64,000 nt of DNA from Corynebacterium sp. p3-SID1056 (GTDB taxonomy: Bacteria; Actinomycetota; Actinomycetes; Mycobacteriales; Mycobacteriaceae): positions 62,001 through 126,000 of the forward strand of contig NZ_JALXXL010000007.1 in the NCBI RefSeq assembly GCF_025152525.1. The letters are read 5' to 3'. Under the pieces are notes generated by a model that was not told where the DNA came from, ran no database searches, and saw only the letters and a program-made list of their open reading frames with translations. How positions within the stretch are numbered: the stretch's first letter is position 1; every line of letters starts with the position of its first letter. Of this stretch, positions 8,986 through 20,625 are shown piece by piece. A program made the translations under genes and the position numbers.

Positions 8986-10266
8986 ATGTCTACGCGCGAA
9001 ACCCAAGTCACCGCGCCCGCGGGCGCCATCGTGGGCACCAGCGACGGCGAGGTGCGTACCTTCCACTCGATCCCGTACGCGCATGTGCCCGCTCCCTTCG
9101 AGTCGCCCGCGCCCGCACCAACCGGCCTGCTTATCGACGCCACCGCGCCTGACCCGTCCACCACCCGCCTCTCCATCACCACCCCGGAGGGCGCGCGCAG
9201 AAACGACGACCTGCCGGTGATCGTCTTCATCCACGGCGGGCGCTTCGAGGAAGGCAGCCACACGGACACCTTCAGTAACCCGGAAGGCTTTGCGCGCGCG
9301 GGGTTTGTGCACGTGCGCGTTGGCTACCGGTTGAAGTTTCCCGGCATGTTGCCGCTGTCAGGCGACGCGCCGCACGAGTACCGGGCGGTGCAGGACTGCG
9401 CGACGGCGCTTTCCTGGATCCAGCGCAACATCGAGCCCTTCGGCGGCGACCCCACAAACGTGACGATCGTCGGCCACAGCGCCGGTGCCGACATCGCACT
9501 CTGGCTCGCACGTCGCGACCATTACAAGGGCGAGTTCCGCCGCGCGGTCGTGGCCTCGCCCGTCTTCCCTCGCCGTAGCTTCGCCGCGCGCAAGTGGGCG
9601 GCGCGCGGCGCGCTCGGCACACCGCTGCTGCGCGGCGAACTCAACGCGCTAGCTGCGCGCAACCCGAAGCGCATCGCTCGGGCCTACGGGCGCTTCCGCA
9701 CTCAGTACGCGACCGATATCGCGCTCGGCCCCTTCCCTCTTGAGGCGGGCGCGCTTGCTCGCGTCCCACTGGTTGTCACTTCCACCCGCGACGAATTCAT
9801 ACCGATGGTCCGCGGACTTGACCGCGTGGGGATGGGCAAACCCGCAGCAACGCTTATGGCCCGGCACATGGGCGTGGCGAAAGGCCACACCCGTGCCTAC
9901 CTCGAGCGCGCGGCCGCGATGGATCCGCACGCTGTCGGCGGCCGGCTCATCTCCGATGCGTTGTGCCGACGCTGGGTCGACCAGATCGCCGAGGGCGCGC
10001 CCGGCGAGCTGTGGCAGGCCGAGCTCTTGCCTACCGACACCCGCCCGGCGTACCACTCCAAGGAGCTCACGCCCGCCTTCAGTACCGGCACGAGGCTCAA
10101 CGCGTGGCTGACCCACTTCGCGCGCACTGGCGAGGCCGGCTGGCGCCCTTACGCAGAAGACAGGACGGTCATGCGCGTGCGCCTCGACGGCGCGGGCGCG
10201 GAAGAAGTCACCGATCCGCTCGGCTACGTACGTGGCGTGTTCGCGCCTGTGGCGCAAGAACACTAG
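8986..10266 (+). CDS. Carboxylesterase family protein (type B)
   Basis: A 426-residue alpha/beta hydrolase related to para-nitrobenzyl esterases. It has the oxyanion-hole motif IVFIHGGRF, the nucleophile elbow GHSAG, and YHSKEL, which fits the usual catalytic-His position of the family. It lacks a signal peptide, so it should be cytoplasmic. It is shorter than typical members (about 500 residues), mainly through a trimmed N-terminus. Its stop overlaps that of convergent idi by four bases. Substrate unknown. Confidence 0.8.
   Translation: MSTRETQVTAPAGAIVGTSDGEVRTFHSIPYAHVPAPFESPAPAPTGLLIDATAPDPSTTRLSITTPEGARRNDDLPVIVFIHGGRFEEGSHTDTFSNPEGFARAGFVHVRVGYRLKFPGMLPLSGDAPHEYRAVQDCATALSWIQRNIEPFGGDPTNVTIVGHSAGADIALWLARRDHYKGEFRRAVVASPVFPRRSFAARKWAARGALGTPLLRGELNALAARNPKRIARAYGRFRTQYATDIALGPFPLEAGALARVPLVVTSTRDEFIPMVRGLDRVGMGKPAATLMARHMGVAKGHTRAYLERAAAMDPHAVGGRLISDALCRRWVDQIAEGAPGELWQAELLPTDTRPAYHSKELTPAFSTGTRLNAWLTHFARTGEAGWRPYAEDRTVMRVRLDGAGAEEVTDPLGYVRGVFAPVAQEH
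9129..9141 (-). repeat. 13-mer motif, copy 3 (reverse orientation)
   Basis: GCTTATCGACGCC inside the carboxylesterase gene, encoding LIDA. Confidence 0.8.
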
Positions 10267-10796
10267 AGCGCGCGGCGCAGCCGCTCGTCGGCCAGCTCTT
10301 CCACCAGCCACGGCGAGAACGCGAACGGCGTCGCCTCCGCAGCGCTGATCACATCGCGCGGGTCTGCCCACACCCAGGAGTCCACCTCTTCGGGGTTCGG
10401 CGCGAGCTCCACGCCCGGTACCATCCGCGCGGTAAAGACCGGGCAGACCTCGTTTTCCACCACGCCGGAGGAATCCACCGCGCGGTAACGGAAGTCGGGC
10501 AGCACCTCGGTGACCGCGTCGATGTCGGGCATGCCGAGTTCTTCTGCGGCGCGGCGGCGCACCGCGTCCGCGGTCGCCTCGCCCGGGGCGGGGTGGCCGC
10601 AGAACGAGTTCGTCCACACGCCCGGCCAGGTCAGCTTGCCCAGCGCGCGGCGCGTGAGCAGCAGGCGGCCGTTTTCGTCGAGTAGCCAGCAGGAAAACGC
10701 GAGGTGCAGCGGCGTCGAGTCGGTGTGCACTTCGGCTTTATCGGCGGCGCCGATGGGGTGCCCCGTGGCGTCGATAAGCACTACTTGCTCTCGCAT
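10263..10796 (-). CDS. idi: Isopentenyl-diphosphate delta-isomerase type 1
   Basis: Interconverts IPP and DMAPP for isoprenoid synthesis. The 177-residue Nudix-fold protein has the catalytic-cysteine motif TNSFCGHP and the glutamate motif in ENEVCPVF, both diagnostic of type 1 enzymes, plus GEATADAVRRRAAEELG as the Nudix-like helix. The start codon overlaps by one base the stop of the upstream lipoprotein gene, so they are translationally coupled. The C-terminal codons overlap the convergent carboxylesterase stop. Confidence 0.93.
   Translation of the reverse strand: MREQVVLIDATGHPIGAADKAEVHTDSTPLHLAFSCWLLDENGRLLLTRRALGKLTWPGVWTNSFCGHPAPGEATADAVRRRAAEELGMPDIDAVTEVLPDFRYRAVDSSGVVENEVCPVFTARMVPGVELAPNPEEVDSWVWADPRDVISAAEATPFAFSPWLVEELADERLRRAL
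10767..10779 (+). repeat. 13-mer motif, copy 4
   Basis: Exact copy at the 5' end of idi, encoding LIDA on the coding strand. Confidence 0.8.
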
Positions 10797-11341
10797 TAAT
10801 TATTCAGATTCCCTTTAAACGTCACGTTGCCGATGGTGAATTCCGCGTCCCACAGGTTGCCCGTGGACACGTCGAAGGCGTACTTCGCGTTCGTGGTCGC
10901 GCCCGGGCCAAGCGGCAGGTCAACGCCGATGATGTCGACGTCGGCGTTTTCCGCGCTCTTCGGATCGGCCGTCTGCATCGAGGACCCGCCCGCGTTGTAG
11001 CGCAGCTGCGGGGTAAGGGTGTCGGCCGGCATCGGCACGTCGCTCTCGTTGGTCACCGCCACCACTACGACCGTGCCGCCGTTGGGCTCGTAGCTTGTGC
11101 CCTGCCATTTGTACGACAGGTCCATTGCCGGGTCCTCGACGCGGTCGCCGTTGAGCTTGTCGGTGACCACAGGGTCGACCTCCTCCGCCTTGAACTCGGG
11201 CGCGGGCGCGCCGGTCGGCGTGGTGATCTCGATTTCCTCTTCTTGGGATTCCACGCTCTCCTTGCCGCTGACGCACCCGGACAGCGCAAACACGGAGCTG
11301 GCGGTCAGAAGCACGGCAATAAACTGCGAACGGTGTGACAT
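10796..11341 (-). CDS. Putative lipoprotein
   Basis: 181 residues beginning with a signal peptide and lipobox (LLTASSVFALSGC, Cys near 23), so it should be diacylated and anchored outside the cytoplasmic membrane. After an acidic linker comes an immunoglobulin-like beta-rich domain with TVVVVAVTNESDVPM and a later LPLGPGATTNAKYAFDV. This pattern is reminiscent of DUF4352-type lipoproteins. It is coupled to idi by a one-base overlap. Function unknown. Confidence 0.8.
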   Translation of the reverse strand: MSHRSQFIAVLLTASSVFALSGCVSGKESVESQEEEIEITTPTGAPAPEFKAEEVDPVVTDKLNGDRVEDPAMDLSYKWQGTSYEPNGGTVVVVAVTNESDVPMPADTLTPQLRYNAGGSSMQTADPKSAENADVDIIGVDLPLGPGATTNAKYAFDVSTGNLWDAEFTIGNVTFKGNLNN

Positions 11342-11420
11342 ACACGCCTCTTTTTACTCGTTGTGGCAGTGGACGTTTCGATTCTTCCTTACTGTACAGC
11401 CCGAGTACCCTAGCCAAACT

Positions 11421-13295
11421 ATGCAGTCTTTATTGCGTGTCCTACGCAGCGCGTCTGCGCTGTGGCCGTACTACGTGGCCGTGGTCATTATCTCCTCCGG
11501 CGTTGCGGCACTGGGGCTGGTCTCGCCGTTTTTGATCCGGGAGGCAACCGACACCATCGTCGGCTACGTTGGCGACGGTACCGGGCCAGCGCCCACCCGC
11601 ACCATCATCTGGCTGGCGCTGGCACTTTTTGCCGCCGAGTCGGCCGCCGCGCTGTTGCGCAACGTCTCCGGTTACTTGGGCGATGTGATGGTGGCACGGA
11701 TCCGGCAGATTATGTCCACGCGCTACTTTGCCAAGCTCTTGTCGCTGCCGCAGCGCTACTTCGATACGCAGATCACCGGCACGATCATTGCGCGCCTGGA
11801 CCGCTCGATTGCCAATGTCACGCAGTTCATCCAGTCTTTCGCCAACAACTTTCTGCCGATGTTGCTGCAGGTCGCGGCAATTTTGGCCATCACTGCCTAC
11901 TATTACTGGCCGCTGACGGTCCTGCTCGCGCTGCTCTTCCCGCTCTACATGTGGCTCACCGCGCTGACCTCAAAGCGATGGCAGCGCTACGAGAAGGACA
12001 AGAACGCCAACGTAGACGAGGCCAACGGCCGCTTCGCCGAGGTCGTCGGCCAGGTCAAGGTGACCAAGTCGTATGTTGCCGAGGTGCGCGAGCTGGACAA
12101 GTTCGGACACCACTACCACGAAACGGTGGCGCTGACGAAGCCGCAGTCGCGCTGGTGGCACAGCATGGATACGGCGCGCGGGATCGCCATGACCGCGATC
12201 TTTTTGGGCATCTACCTCATCTTGTTCTTGCGCACACTCAGCGGCCATTTCTCTATTGGCGAGATGGTCATGCTCATCCAGATGGTCACGATGGCGCGGC
12301 AACCTGCACAGATGATGAGCTGGATCGTCGATGCCGCGCAGCGCGCCATCGCGGGCTCGCGCGACTACTTCAAGGTGATGGACGAAGACTGCGAGCCGAC
12401 CGCGAACAGGCAGCTCGTCGCCGCCACGCAGTCCACGGACGTGCCGGCGCTCCGCGACACCGCGCACCACCCCCTGCCCGTGCGCGAACCGGTACTCGCC
12501 TTCGATGACGTGTCCTTCGCGTACACGCCCGGCGAGCCCGTCCTGCGGGGGCTGAGCTTCTCCGCGCGCGAGGGCGAAAAGATCGCGCTCGTCGGCGAAT
12601 CCGGGGGTGGCAAGTCCACCATCGTCAATCTGCTCTTAGGCCTCTATCCGCTTGTCGACGGCACGCTGACCATCTGCGGCCGCAACCTCGCAGACCTCAG
12701 CGTGGAGGAACTGCGCGCGTCCACCGGCGTCGTCTTCCAGGAACCCGCCCTGTTTTCCGGCACCGTGCACGAAAACATCGCCTACGGCAAACCGAACGCC
12801 ACGCGCGAGGAAGTCATCGACGTGGCCAAGCGCGCCAGTGCCCACGACTTCATCATGCGTTTCAAGGACGGCTACGACACCGTCATCGGTGAGCGCGGCC
12901 TGCGGCTGTCCGGCGGGCAGCGCCAGCGCGTGGCCGTGGCCCGCGCGATGCTCAAAGACGCCCCCATCCTTATCCTCGACGAGGCGACCTCCGCGCTGGA
13001 CACGAAGGCGGAGCGCGCCGTGCAGGCGGGCCTCGACGAGTTGATGAAGGACCGCACCACCATCATGATCGCCCACCGCCTGTCCACGATCGCCGACGTG
13101 GACACGATCATCACCCTGGATCACGGCCGCATCGACGAGATCGGCCCGCCAGCCGAGCTCGCGGTCTCGGGCGGTATTTATTCAGAGCTGCTTGCGCTCA
13201 CCGCCTCGTCCTCGGCCGCGGACCGGGCGCGCCTGAAATCCTTTGGGTTCCAGCTCGACGAGGCCGCGGACGAGGACGAGGAAGAGGACGCGTAG
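11421..13295 (+). CDS. ABC exporter, fused permease and ATPase
   Basis: A 624-residue half-transporter: six membrane helices over roughly residues 15-300, then an ATPase domain with Walker A GESGGGKST, signature LSGGQRQRV, Walker B ILILDEATSALD and switch His in IMIAHRLS. It should dimerise and export a lipid, peptide or drug; the substrate cannot be read from sequence. The start ATG at 11421 was chosen because upstream codons overlap the divergent lipoprotein gene. The C-terminus is acidic (DEAADEDEEEDA). Confidence 0.9.
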   Translation: MQSLLRVLRSASALWPYYVAVVIISSGVAALGLVSPFLIREATDTIVGYVGDGTGPAPTRTIIWLALALFAAESAAALLRNVSGYLGDVMVARIRQIMSTRYFAKLLSLPQRYFDTQITGTIIARLDRSIANVTQFIQSFANNFLPMLLQVAAILAITAYYYWPLTVLLALLFPLYMWLTALTSKRWQRYEKDKNANVDEANGRFAEVVGQVKVTKSYVAEVRELDKFGHHYHETVALTKPQSRWWHSMDTARGIAMTAIFLGIYLILFLRTLSGHFSIGEMVMLIQMVTMARQPAQMMSWIVDAAQRAIAGSRDYFKVMDEDCEPTANRQLVAATQSTDVPALRDTAHHPLPVREPVLAFDDVSFAYTPGEPVLRGLSFSAREGEKIALVGESGGGKSTIVNLLLGLYPLVDGTLTICGRNLADLSVEELRASTGVVFQEPALFSGTVHENIAYGKPNATREEVIDVAKRASAHDFIMRFKDGYDTVIGERGLRLSGGQRQRVAVARAMLKDAPILILDEATSALDTKAERAVQAGLDELMKDRTTIMIAHRLSTIADVDTIITLDHGRIDEIGPPAELAVSGGIYSELLALTASSSAADRARLKSFGFQLDEAADEDEEEDA

Positions 13296-13332
13296 CCCGC
13301 GGGCGTGAATGTAGCGCTGGGGTGGTGAGGCG

Positions 13333-13345
13333 GGCGTCGATAAGC
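13333..13345 (+). repeat. 13-mer motif, copy 5 (intergenic)
   Basis: Exact GGCGTCGATAAGC in the 58-bp gap between the ABC exporter and aecD, nine bases before the aecD start. It is the only exact copy outside a coding region. Confidence 0.8.
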
Positions 13346-13353
13346 TTGGGCCC

Positions 13354-14475
13354 ATGGATTTTCCCGAGCTTGCACAACTCCGCGCACGCGGAACCCGCAA
13401 ATGGACCCAGTACGACGACGATGTGCTGCCGCTGTTCGTGGCGGAAAGCGACTTCACCACCGCCGAGCCGGTGCGAGCCGCCATCGCGGACGCGGTCGAG
13501 CGCGAAATGTTCGGCTACACGCCAGCGCCGCAGGCACAGCAGCTGCCGGAGCTTGTCGCCGACTTTTATGGCGCGCGCTACGGCTGGCGGCCGGACCCAG
13601 CGCGCATCTTTCCCATCCCGGACGTGGTGCGCGGCGTGCTGCTGGCGATCCAATACTTCACCCAAGGCCCAGTCATCGTGCCGGTGCCGGCCTACCACCC
13701 CTTCCTTGAGGTGGCTGAGACCGCCGGGCGCGAACGCATCAACGTGGCCGCGGTACCGGGGCTGGACGTAGACGAGCTGGAGGCGGCGTTTGCGCGCGGC
13801 GCGGGCTCGCTCATTTTGACCAACCCCTACAACCCCGGCGGCTGGACGTTTGACGCCGAGCGCCTCGACGAGATCTGCGCGCTGGCCAGGCGCCACGGCG
13901 CGCGTGTGATTGTCGACGAGATCCACGCCCCGCTGGTGTACGACGGTGCCCACACGTGTGCGGCCGCGAACAACCCGGATGTGTGCATCACTATTACCGC
14001 CGCCTCCAAGGCGTGGAACGTGGCGGGACTCAAGTGCGCGCAGCTGATCTTTTCCAACGATGAGGACGTGAAGACCTGGCAGGGGTTGAGCGGCGTGGCC
14101 AAGGACGGCACGGGCACGCTCGGCATTGTCGCTGCCGAGGCCTGCTACCGCGACGGCGTCGACTTCCTCGATAAGGAGGTAGCGCAGCTGCGCGAAAACC
14201 GAGATTGGCTCGCGGAGGTTCTGCCGCAAAAGATCCCCGGCATCGAGGTCAACCTTCCGCAAGCGACCTACCTGATGTTTTTGGATTTCCGCAACACCAG
14301 GCTCACCACAGAAAAGCCGGCCACGTGGCTGCGCACGCACGCGAAGGTAGCCATGAACGAGGGGGTGAGTTTCGGCCCCGGCGGCGAGCACAAGGCGCGG
14401 CTGAACTTCGCTACCAGCCCGGAGATCCTTGAGGAGGCCGTCGACCGCATGGCGGAGGCGATTCGCCTACTGTAG
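13354..14475 (+). CDS. aecD: PLP-dependent C-S lyase (cystathionine beta-lyase, AecD/MalY/PatB type)
   Basis: A 373-residue fold-type I PLP enzyme cleaving cystathionine and other cysteine S-conjugates to pyruvate, ammonia and a thiol. The PLP lysine lies in [16 protein letters not shown], with NPYNPGG and [10 protein letters not shown] upstream, as in the MalY/PatB group. In C. glutamicum aecD is adjacent to brnQ and a luciferase-like gene; here treS and mak lie between aecD and brnQ. treS starts six bases after the aecD stop. Confidence 0.88.
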   Translation: MDFPELAQLRARGTRKWTQYDDDVLPLFVAESDFTTAEPVRAAIADAVEREMFGYTPAPQAQQLPELVADFYGARYGWRPDPARIFPIPDVVRGVLLAIQYFTQGPVIVPVPAYHPFLEVAETAGRERINVAAVPGLDVDELEAAFARGAGSLILTNPYNPGGWTFDAERLDEICALARRHGARVIVDEIHAPLVYDGAHTCAAANNPDVCITITAASKAWNVAGLKCAQLIFSNDEDVKTWQGLSGVAKDGTGTLGIVAAEACYRDGVDFLDKEVAQLRENRDWLAEVLPQKIPGIEVNLPQATYLMFLDFRNTRLTTEKPATWLRTHAKVAMNEGVSFGPGGEHKARLNFATSPEILEEAVDRMAEAIRLL

Positions 14476-14481
14476 GAGGGC

Positions 14482-16203
<1,722 letters not shown>

Positions 16204-16228
16204 CCGTCGCGGCCCGTAGGCTGGGGGC

Positions 16229-17317
16229 ATGTTTGATATTGCCTCCCAGCGTTTCTACGGTGCCAAGTCCGAACCTGTCGACGCCATCGACGTCGCCGCG
16301 TCCCACCCCGTCGAGGACGCGCAGTGGCAGCTTCTCGACGTCACCCACGGCGACACGACCGACACCTACCAAGTGCTGCTCGGCGGCGCGGACCTCGACG
16401 CCGACGTCTTGCACACCGACGCCGGCGCCACCGCCTACCTCGCTGCCCTGCCCCAGCTTGGCCAGGTGCACGGCGAGCTGCGTACCGGTGCGGCTACCCC
16501 TTTGGGGGCGGAGCAATCCAACACCTCACTGGTCGTCGGCGACACCATCGTGAAAGTCTTCCGCCGCCTCGAGGACGGGCTGAACCCGGATGTGGAGCTG
16601 CTCAGCCGGATCGGTGACTGCCCGAACGTCGCCGTGGTCAACGCGTACGTCACCCGCGGCGAGCAGACGCTGGCGATGCAGCAGCAGTTGATTTCTGGCG
16701 GCGTCGACGGTTTCGAGCTGGCCACCGGCGGGGCGCTCGATCCGGCGGAGTTCGGCGCGCTCGGCGAGGCAATGCGCACCGTCCACGACGCGCTGGCCCA
16801 GGAGTTCGGCGTCGAGCACGTTGACGCGGCACGCGTCGCGCAGCGCCTGGCCGCAAACTTCGACGAGTACGTGCGCCGCGCCCCGGTGCTTGCCGACGTC
16901 GCCCCGCGCGTTGCACAGCTCTACGCAGCGCTGGATGCGTCCGGCAGCGTGCCGGTGCAGCGCGTCCACGGGGACCTGCACCTAGGCCAGACGCTGAAAA
17001 CGCCCGAGCGCTGGTACCTCATCGACTTCGAGGGCGAGCCGGCGCGCTCGCTTGCACAGCGCCGCCGCCTGGATCACCGGCTGCGCGATGTCGCCGGCAT
17101 GGTCCGCTCGCTCGGCTACGCGCGGGCGGTCGGCGGGTTCGCGCCCGAGTGGGAACAGGCGTGCACGGAGACGTTACTTGCCGGCTACGGCGCGAAGCAC
17201 GACGCGTTGCTCGCCGCCTACATCGTGGATAAGGCGGCGTACGAGGTGGTCTACGAGGCGAACAACCGCCCCGACTGGGTGGACATTCCGATGCAGGCGA
17301 TTGCGCAACTGGTGTAG
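16229..17317 (+). CDS. mak: Maltokinase
   Basis: Phosphorylates maltose to maltose 1-phosphate, the GlgE substrate. The kinase fold is supported by VHGDLHLGQTL (catalytic loop) and IDFEGEP (metal-binding Asp) near residues 245-270. At 362 residues it is shorter than mycobacterial maltokinases (about 450), which often carry a longer N-terminal cap. Its position directly after treS strongly supports the call. glgE is not in this window. Confidence 0.88.
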   Translation: MFDIASQRFYGAKSEPVDAIDVAASHPVEDAQWQLLDVTHGDTTDTYQVLLGGADLDADVLHTDAGATAYLAALPQLGQVHGELRTGAATPLGAEQSNTSLVVGDTIVKVFRRLEDGLNPDVELLSRIGDCPNVAVVNAYVTRGEQTLAMQQQLISGGVDGFELATGGALDPAEFGALGEAMRTVHDALAQEFGVEHVDAARVAQRLAANFDEYVRRAPVLADVAPRVAQLYAALDASGSVPVQRVHGDLHLGQTLKTPERWYLIDFEGEPARSLAQRRRLDHRLRDVAGMVRSLGYARAVGGFAPEWEQACTETLLAGYGAKHDALLAAYIVDKAAYEVVYEANNRPDWVDIPMQAIAQLV

Positions 17318-17339
17318 GAGGGGCCGTGAGCGTGGGAGT

Positions 17340-17352
17340 GGCGTCGGTAAGC
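17340..17352 (+). repeat. 13-mer variant (A to G), intergenic
   Basis: GGCGTCGGTAAGC between mak and brnQ; one mismatch from the motif. Confidence 0.6.
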
Positions 17353-17362
17353 GGGGCCCAAT

Positions 17363-17381
17363 TTTCCCACTAGGCGGGAAA
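17363..17381. promoter_or_regulatory. Small palindrome upstream of brnQ
   Basis: TTTCCC and GGGAAA arms separated by seven bases, 65 bp before the brnQ start. It could be an operator in the brnQ promoter region, but no regulator can be assigned from sequence. Confidence 0.25.
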
Positions 17382-17446
17382 GGTTTCCAAAAAATGGGAT
17401 TGGCAGGGTACGCTTAAGCAAACCGATACTTACAAGGAAGGTTCCA

Positions 17447-18832
17447 ATGAGCTCCACAGCAACGCCCACCGCCAGCGGCGGGCACACGAAAACGATCGTC
17501 ATCACGGCGCTCGCCCTGTTTTCCATGTTCTTCGGCGCGGGCAACCTGATTTTCCCGCCGATGCTCGCGGTGCAGGCAGGCGACAACTTCTGGCCCGCCA
17601 TCCTCGGGTTTTTGGGCACCGGCGCACTCCTGCCGGTCCTCGCCGTGATCGCCATCGCCCTGTCAGGCGCCAACGTGCGCGACCTCGCGCAGCGCGCCGG
17701 CTCCATCTTCGGCGTGGTGTTCCCCGTGCTGGCATACCTGTCCATCGGCGCGTTCTACGCGCTGCCACGTACCGGCGCGGTCTCGATGGAGACCGCGATC
17801 ACCCCGCTGTTCGGCTGGGAAGGTCTGTTTGCCTCCGGCGTGTTCAACGTCGTGTTCTTCGGCGTCGCGCTGGCGCTGGCCTGGAACCCCACGCGCATCA
17901 TGGAGACCCTGGGCAAATTCCTCGTGCCCGCCCTGGTCATCCTGCTGGTCATCATGATCACCGTGGCCGCCTTCCAGTGGAGCGCTGCACCAGCCGCCCC
18001 CGCGGAGGCCTATGCCGACGGTCCGTTTACCTCCGGCCTGCTCGAGGGGTACCTGACCATGGACTCGATCGCCGCGCTCGCGTTTTCGATCGTCGTGATC
18101 ACCACCCTTCAGTTCAAGGGCTTCAGCGAAGGCAAGCAGATCGTCCGCGGCACCATCTGGGCCGGCGTCGGCGCGGGTGTCATGCTCGGCGCGATCTACC
18201 TCGGCCTGGGCACCATCGGTCGCGTCATCCCGAACCCGGGCCAGTACGACAACGGTGCCGCCCTGCTTGCCGACGCCTCCAACCTGACCATGGGCACCGC
18301 CGGCCAGGTCATCTTCGCGCTGATCGTGCTGCTCGCTTGCCTGACCACCGCCGTTGGCCTAATCACCGCGACCGCGGAATACTTCAGCTCCCAGTTCGCG
18401 GGCTCCTACTCCACCTGGGCCATCATCTTCACCATCACCTCCGCGGTCATCGCAACGCAGGGCCTCGACTTCGTCATGGCGATTGCGGCGCCGGTCATCG
18501 GCTTCCTCTACCCGCCAGCCATCGCGCTGATCCTGGTCACCCTGATCGAGCCCGCCTTTGCCAAGCGCACCCGTTTCACCTGGGCGTTCTTCCTGCCGAT
18601 CTGGGTTGCTGTAATCTACTCCGCCATCGAGACCTTCGTGTCCCTGGGCTGGGCTGCCGACGCCCTGTCGCCGCTGATCACCTGGCTGCCGCTGCAGGCG
18701 GACGGCCTGGGCTGGGTCGTCCCGGTCGCCATCACGTTTGCCATCGGCCTTGCCATCGACTGGGCCAACCCCAAGACCCCGATGGCCGTGGGCACCAATG
18801 AGACCATCGACGGCGAGGTCGTTACCGCGTAG
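17447..18832 (+). CDS. brnQ: Branched-chain amino acid transport system carrier protein BrnQ
   Basis: A 461-residue LIVCS-family symporter taking up isoleucine, leucine and valine. It has about twelve membrane helices and the N-terminal signature ALFSMFFGAGNLIFPP. ATG 17447 has an excellent ribosome-binding site, AAGGAAGG, five bases upstream. The 129-bp gap before it suggests its own promoter. The aecD-brnQ linkage known in C. glutamicum is preserved, apart from treS and mak in between. Confidence 0.95.
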   Translation: MSSTATPTASGGHTKTIVITALALFSMFFGAGNLIFPPMLAVQAGDNFWPAILGFLGTGALLPVLAVIAIALSGANVRDLAQRAGSIFGVVFPVLAYLSIGAFYALPRTGAVSMETAITPLFGWEGLFASGVFNVVFFGVALALAWNPTRIMETLGKFLVPALVILLVIMITVAAFQWSAAPAAPAEAYADGPFTSGLLEGYLTMDSIAALAFSIVVITTLQFKGFSEGKQIVRGTIWAGVGAGVMLGAIYLGLGTIGRVIPNPGQYDNGAALLADASNLTMGTAGQVIFALIVLLACLTTAVGLITATAEYFSSQFAGSYSTWAIIFTITSAVIATQGLDFVMAIAAPVIGFLYPPAIALILVTLIEPAFAKRTRFTWAFFLPIWVAVIYSAIETFVSLGWAADALSPLITWLPLQADGLGWVVPVAITFAIGLAIDWANPKTPMAVGTNETIDGEVVTA

Positions 18833-18841
18833 TGTGGGGGC

Positions 18842-19828
18842 ATGCATAGCCCGCTGTCGCTCATTGATTTTTGTACCCGATACCCCGACGAAACCGTCAG
18901 CGAATCCCTGGAACGTTCCGTGGCTTTCGCACAGAAGGCGGAATCGTTGGGGTATTCGCGTATCTGGTATTCCGAGCACCACAACATGGGCTCGATTGTC
19001 TCCTCTACTCCGGCCGTGCTCATCGCGCACATTGGCGCGAAGACGAACACTATCCGGCTTGGCTCCGGCGGCGTGATGTTGCCCAACCACGCGCCCTATG
19101 TCATCGCCGAGCAGTTCGGCATGCTCGAGGAGCTCTACCCCGGCCGAATCGTCCTCGGCCTGGGACGCGCGCCCGGCACCGACCAGCAAACGCTCGGCCG
19201 GGCGCTGCGCCGCGACCCCCGCGCGGCCGAGAACTTCCCGCAGGACGTCGTGGAGCTTCAGGCTTGGCTGTCCAACGAGTCGCCGCTGCCCGGGGTCACC
19301 GCGATGCCCGGCTTTAACACCAATGTGCCGCTGATTATCCTCGGCTCTTCCATGTTTGGTGCCTCGCTCGCCGCCAAGCTCGGCCTGCCGTACGCGTTCG
19401 CCTCGCATTTCGCCCCGCAGCACCTGGAGCAGGCCACCGCCTACTACCGCGAGCACTACGAGCCCTCCGACCGCTACCCCGAGCCCTACTGCGTCGCCGC
19501 CGTCAACGTCACCGCCGCGGACACTGCAGAAGACGCCGAGCGGCAAACGGCGCTGGTGCACCGCAACCGCGTGCGCGCCATGCTTGGCAGGAGGGGCCAG
19601 GTGCTTGACGACGAGCAACTCGACGCCGTTGTCAACTCCTTCCAGGGGCGCCAAATCATCGACATGCTTCGCTACACCGCCAAGGGGACCGGCGAGCAGG
19701 TGCGCGAATACCTCGAGTGGTTCAAGGACCATGCCGGCGCCGACGAGCTGATGATCTCGCTGCAGGCTCCCAGCCACGAGGAAGTGCTGGCCTCCATGGA
19801 CATCCTGGCGGAGCACTGGAACAACTAA
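18842..19828 (+). CDS. LLM-class flavin-dependent oxidoreductase (luciferase-like)
   Basis: A 328-residue TIM-barrel monooxygenase-like protein using reduced FMN (or F420). Typical motifs are WYSEHHNM, LGSGGVMLPNHAPYVIAEQF and GLGRAPGTD. It begins nine bases after brnQ with GGGGGC before ATG. A luciferase-like gene follows brnQ in C. glutamicum as well. The physiological substrate is unknown. Confidence 0.9.
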   Translation: MHSPLSLIDFCTRYPDETVSESLERSVAFAQKAESLGYSRIWYSEHHNMGSIVSSTPAVLIAHIGAKTNTIRLGSGGVMLPNHAPYVIAEQFGMLEELYPGRIVLGLGRAPGTDQQTLGRALRRDPRAAENFPQDVVELQAWLSNESPLPGVTAMPGFNTNVPLIILGSSMFGASLAAKLGLPYAFASHFAPQHLEQATAYYREHYEPSDRYPEPYCVAAVNVTAADTAEDAERQTALVHRNRVRAMLGRRGQVLDDEQLDAVVNSFQGRQIIDMLRYTAKGTGEQVREYLEWFKDHAGADELMISLQAPSHEEVLASMDILAEHWNN

Positions 19829-19837
19829 GCACCCACG

Positions 19838-20593
19838 ATGCACCCACTTCGTCCTCCGCAACAGCACGAGGAAATTTCGGCGTACCTGCGAGACGAGATC
19901 TTCGCGGGTCGCATTCCGGTCGGCGACGCGCTGCCTTCGGAGGCCGACCTGTGCACGCAGTTCAACACTTCCCGCGGCACAGTGCGCCAAGCCATGTCCA
20001 CGCTGCGCGCCGAGGGGTTGATCTCTGCGGGCCGTGGGCGCCGCTCACTCGTGCTGTCGAATACACGCACCGAATCTTTTGAAGAGATCTTGTCGACGAC
20101 GGCGTGGATTCTCAACATGGGCAAAGCGCCCGGCCAAATACTCGACTTTTTCGGCCGCGCGCCACTGCCCGCACACGCCGCCGACGCCCTGCGCGTCGCA
20201 CCGGGGACAGAGGCAATAGTGACGCGGCGGACTCGGACCGCGGACGACGCGCCACTGCTTTTCGAGTCACTGTACTTTCACCCAAGCCTCACCGAGGCGC
20301 TTGGCCCCCTCGATCCGGCGCGGGATTCCATTCACCGGCACTTGGTCGCCCACGGCATCAACTGCAATAATCTCTCCCGCTGCCTGAACGTCCGCGCCGC
20401 CACTGAGCAGGAATCCTCTGCGCTCGGCATCGCCGCTGGTACGCCGGTCATGCAGACGGAGATGCGGGTGTACGACTACGCCGGCGAGCCCGTGGAATTT
20501 GCGGTGCAGATCCACCGCGCCGACACGCTAACCATCGGGCTGAATAACGTACGGGGGCATGCGTCGCCACTCTGGTTCGAAATCGATTCGTAA
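19838..20593 (+). CDS. GntR-family regulator, HutC/UTRA subfamily
   Basis: 251 residues: an N-terminal winged helix (EEISAYLRDEIFAGRIPVGD then LPSEADLCTQFNTSRGTVRQ, residues about 10-75) and a C-terminal UTRA ligand-binding domain (residues about 100-245). UTRA domains sense sugars, amino sugars or similar small molecules. It is followed after 32 bp by an ABC importer and ribokinase, the probable regulon (inference), and starts nine bases after the luciferase-like gene. Confidence 0.9.
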   Translation: MHPLRPPQQHEEISAYLRDEIFAGRIPVGDALPSEADLCTQFNTSRGTVRQAMSTLRAEGLISAGRGRRSLVLSNTRTESFEEILSTTAWILNMGKAPGQILDFFGRAPLPAHAADALRVAPGTEAIVTRRTRTADDAPLLFESLYFHPSLTEALGPLDPARDSIHRHLVAHGINCNNLSRCLNVRAATEQESSALGIAAGTPVMQTEMRVYDYAGEPVEFAVQIHRADTLTIGLNNVRGHASPLWFEIDS

Positions 20594-20625
20594 CCCCAGC
20601 TAAGCGCCAATTACACTGTGCAACC

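Noticed and set aside
18359-19990. 543-codon minus-strand open frame opposite brnQ and the luciferase-like gene
   Set aside because: Antisense shadow; both plus-strand genes have clear family motifs.
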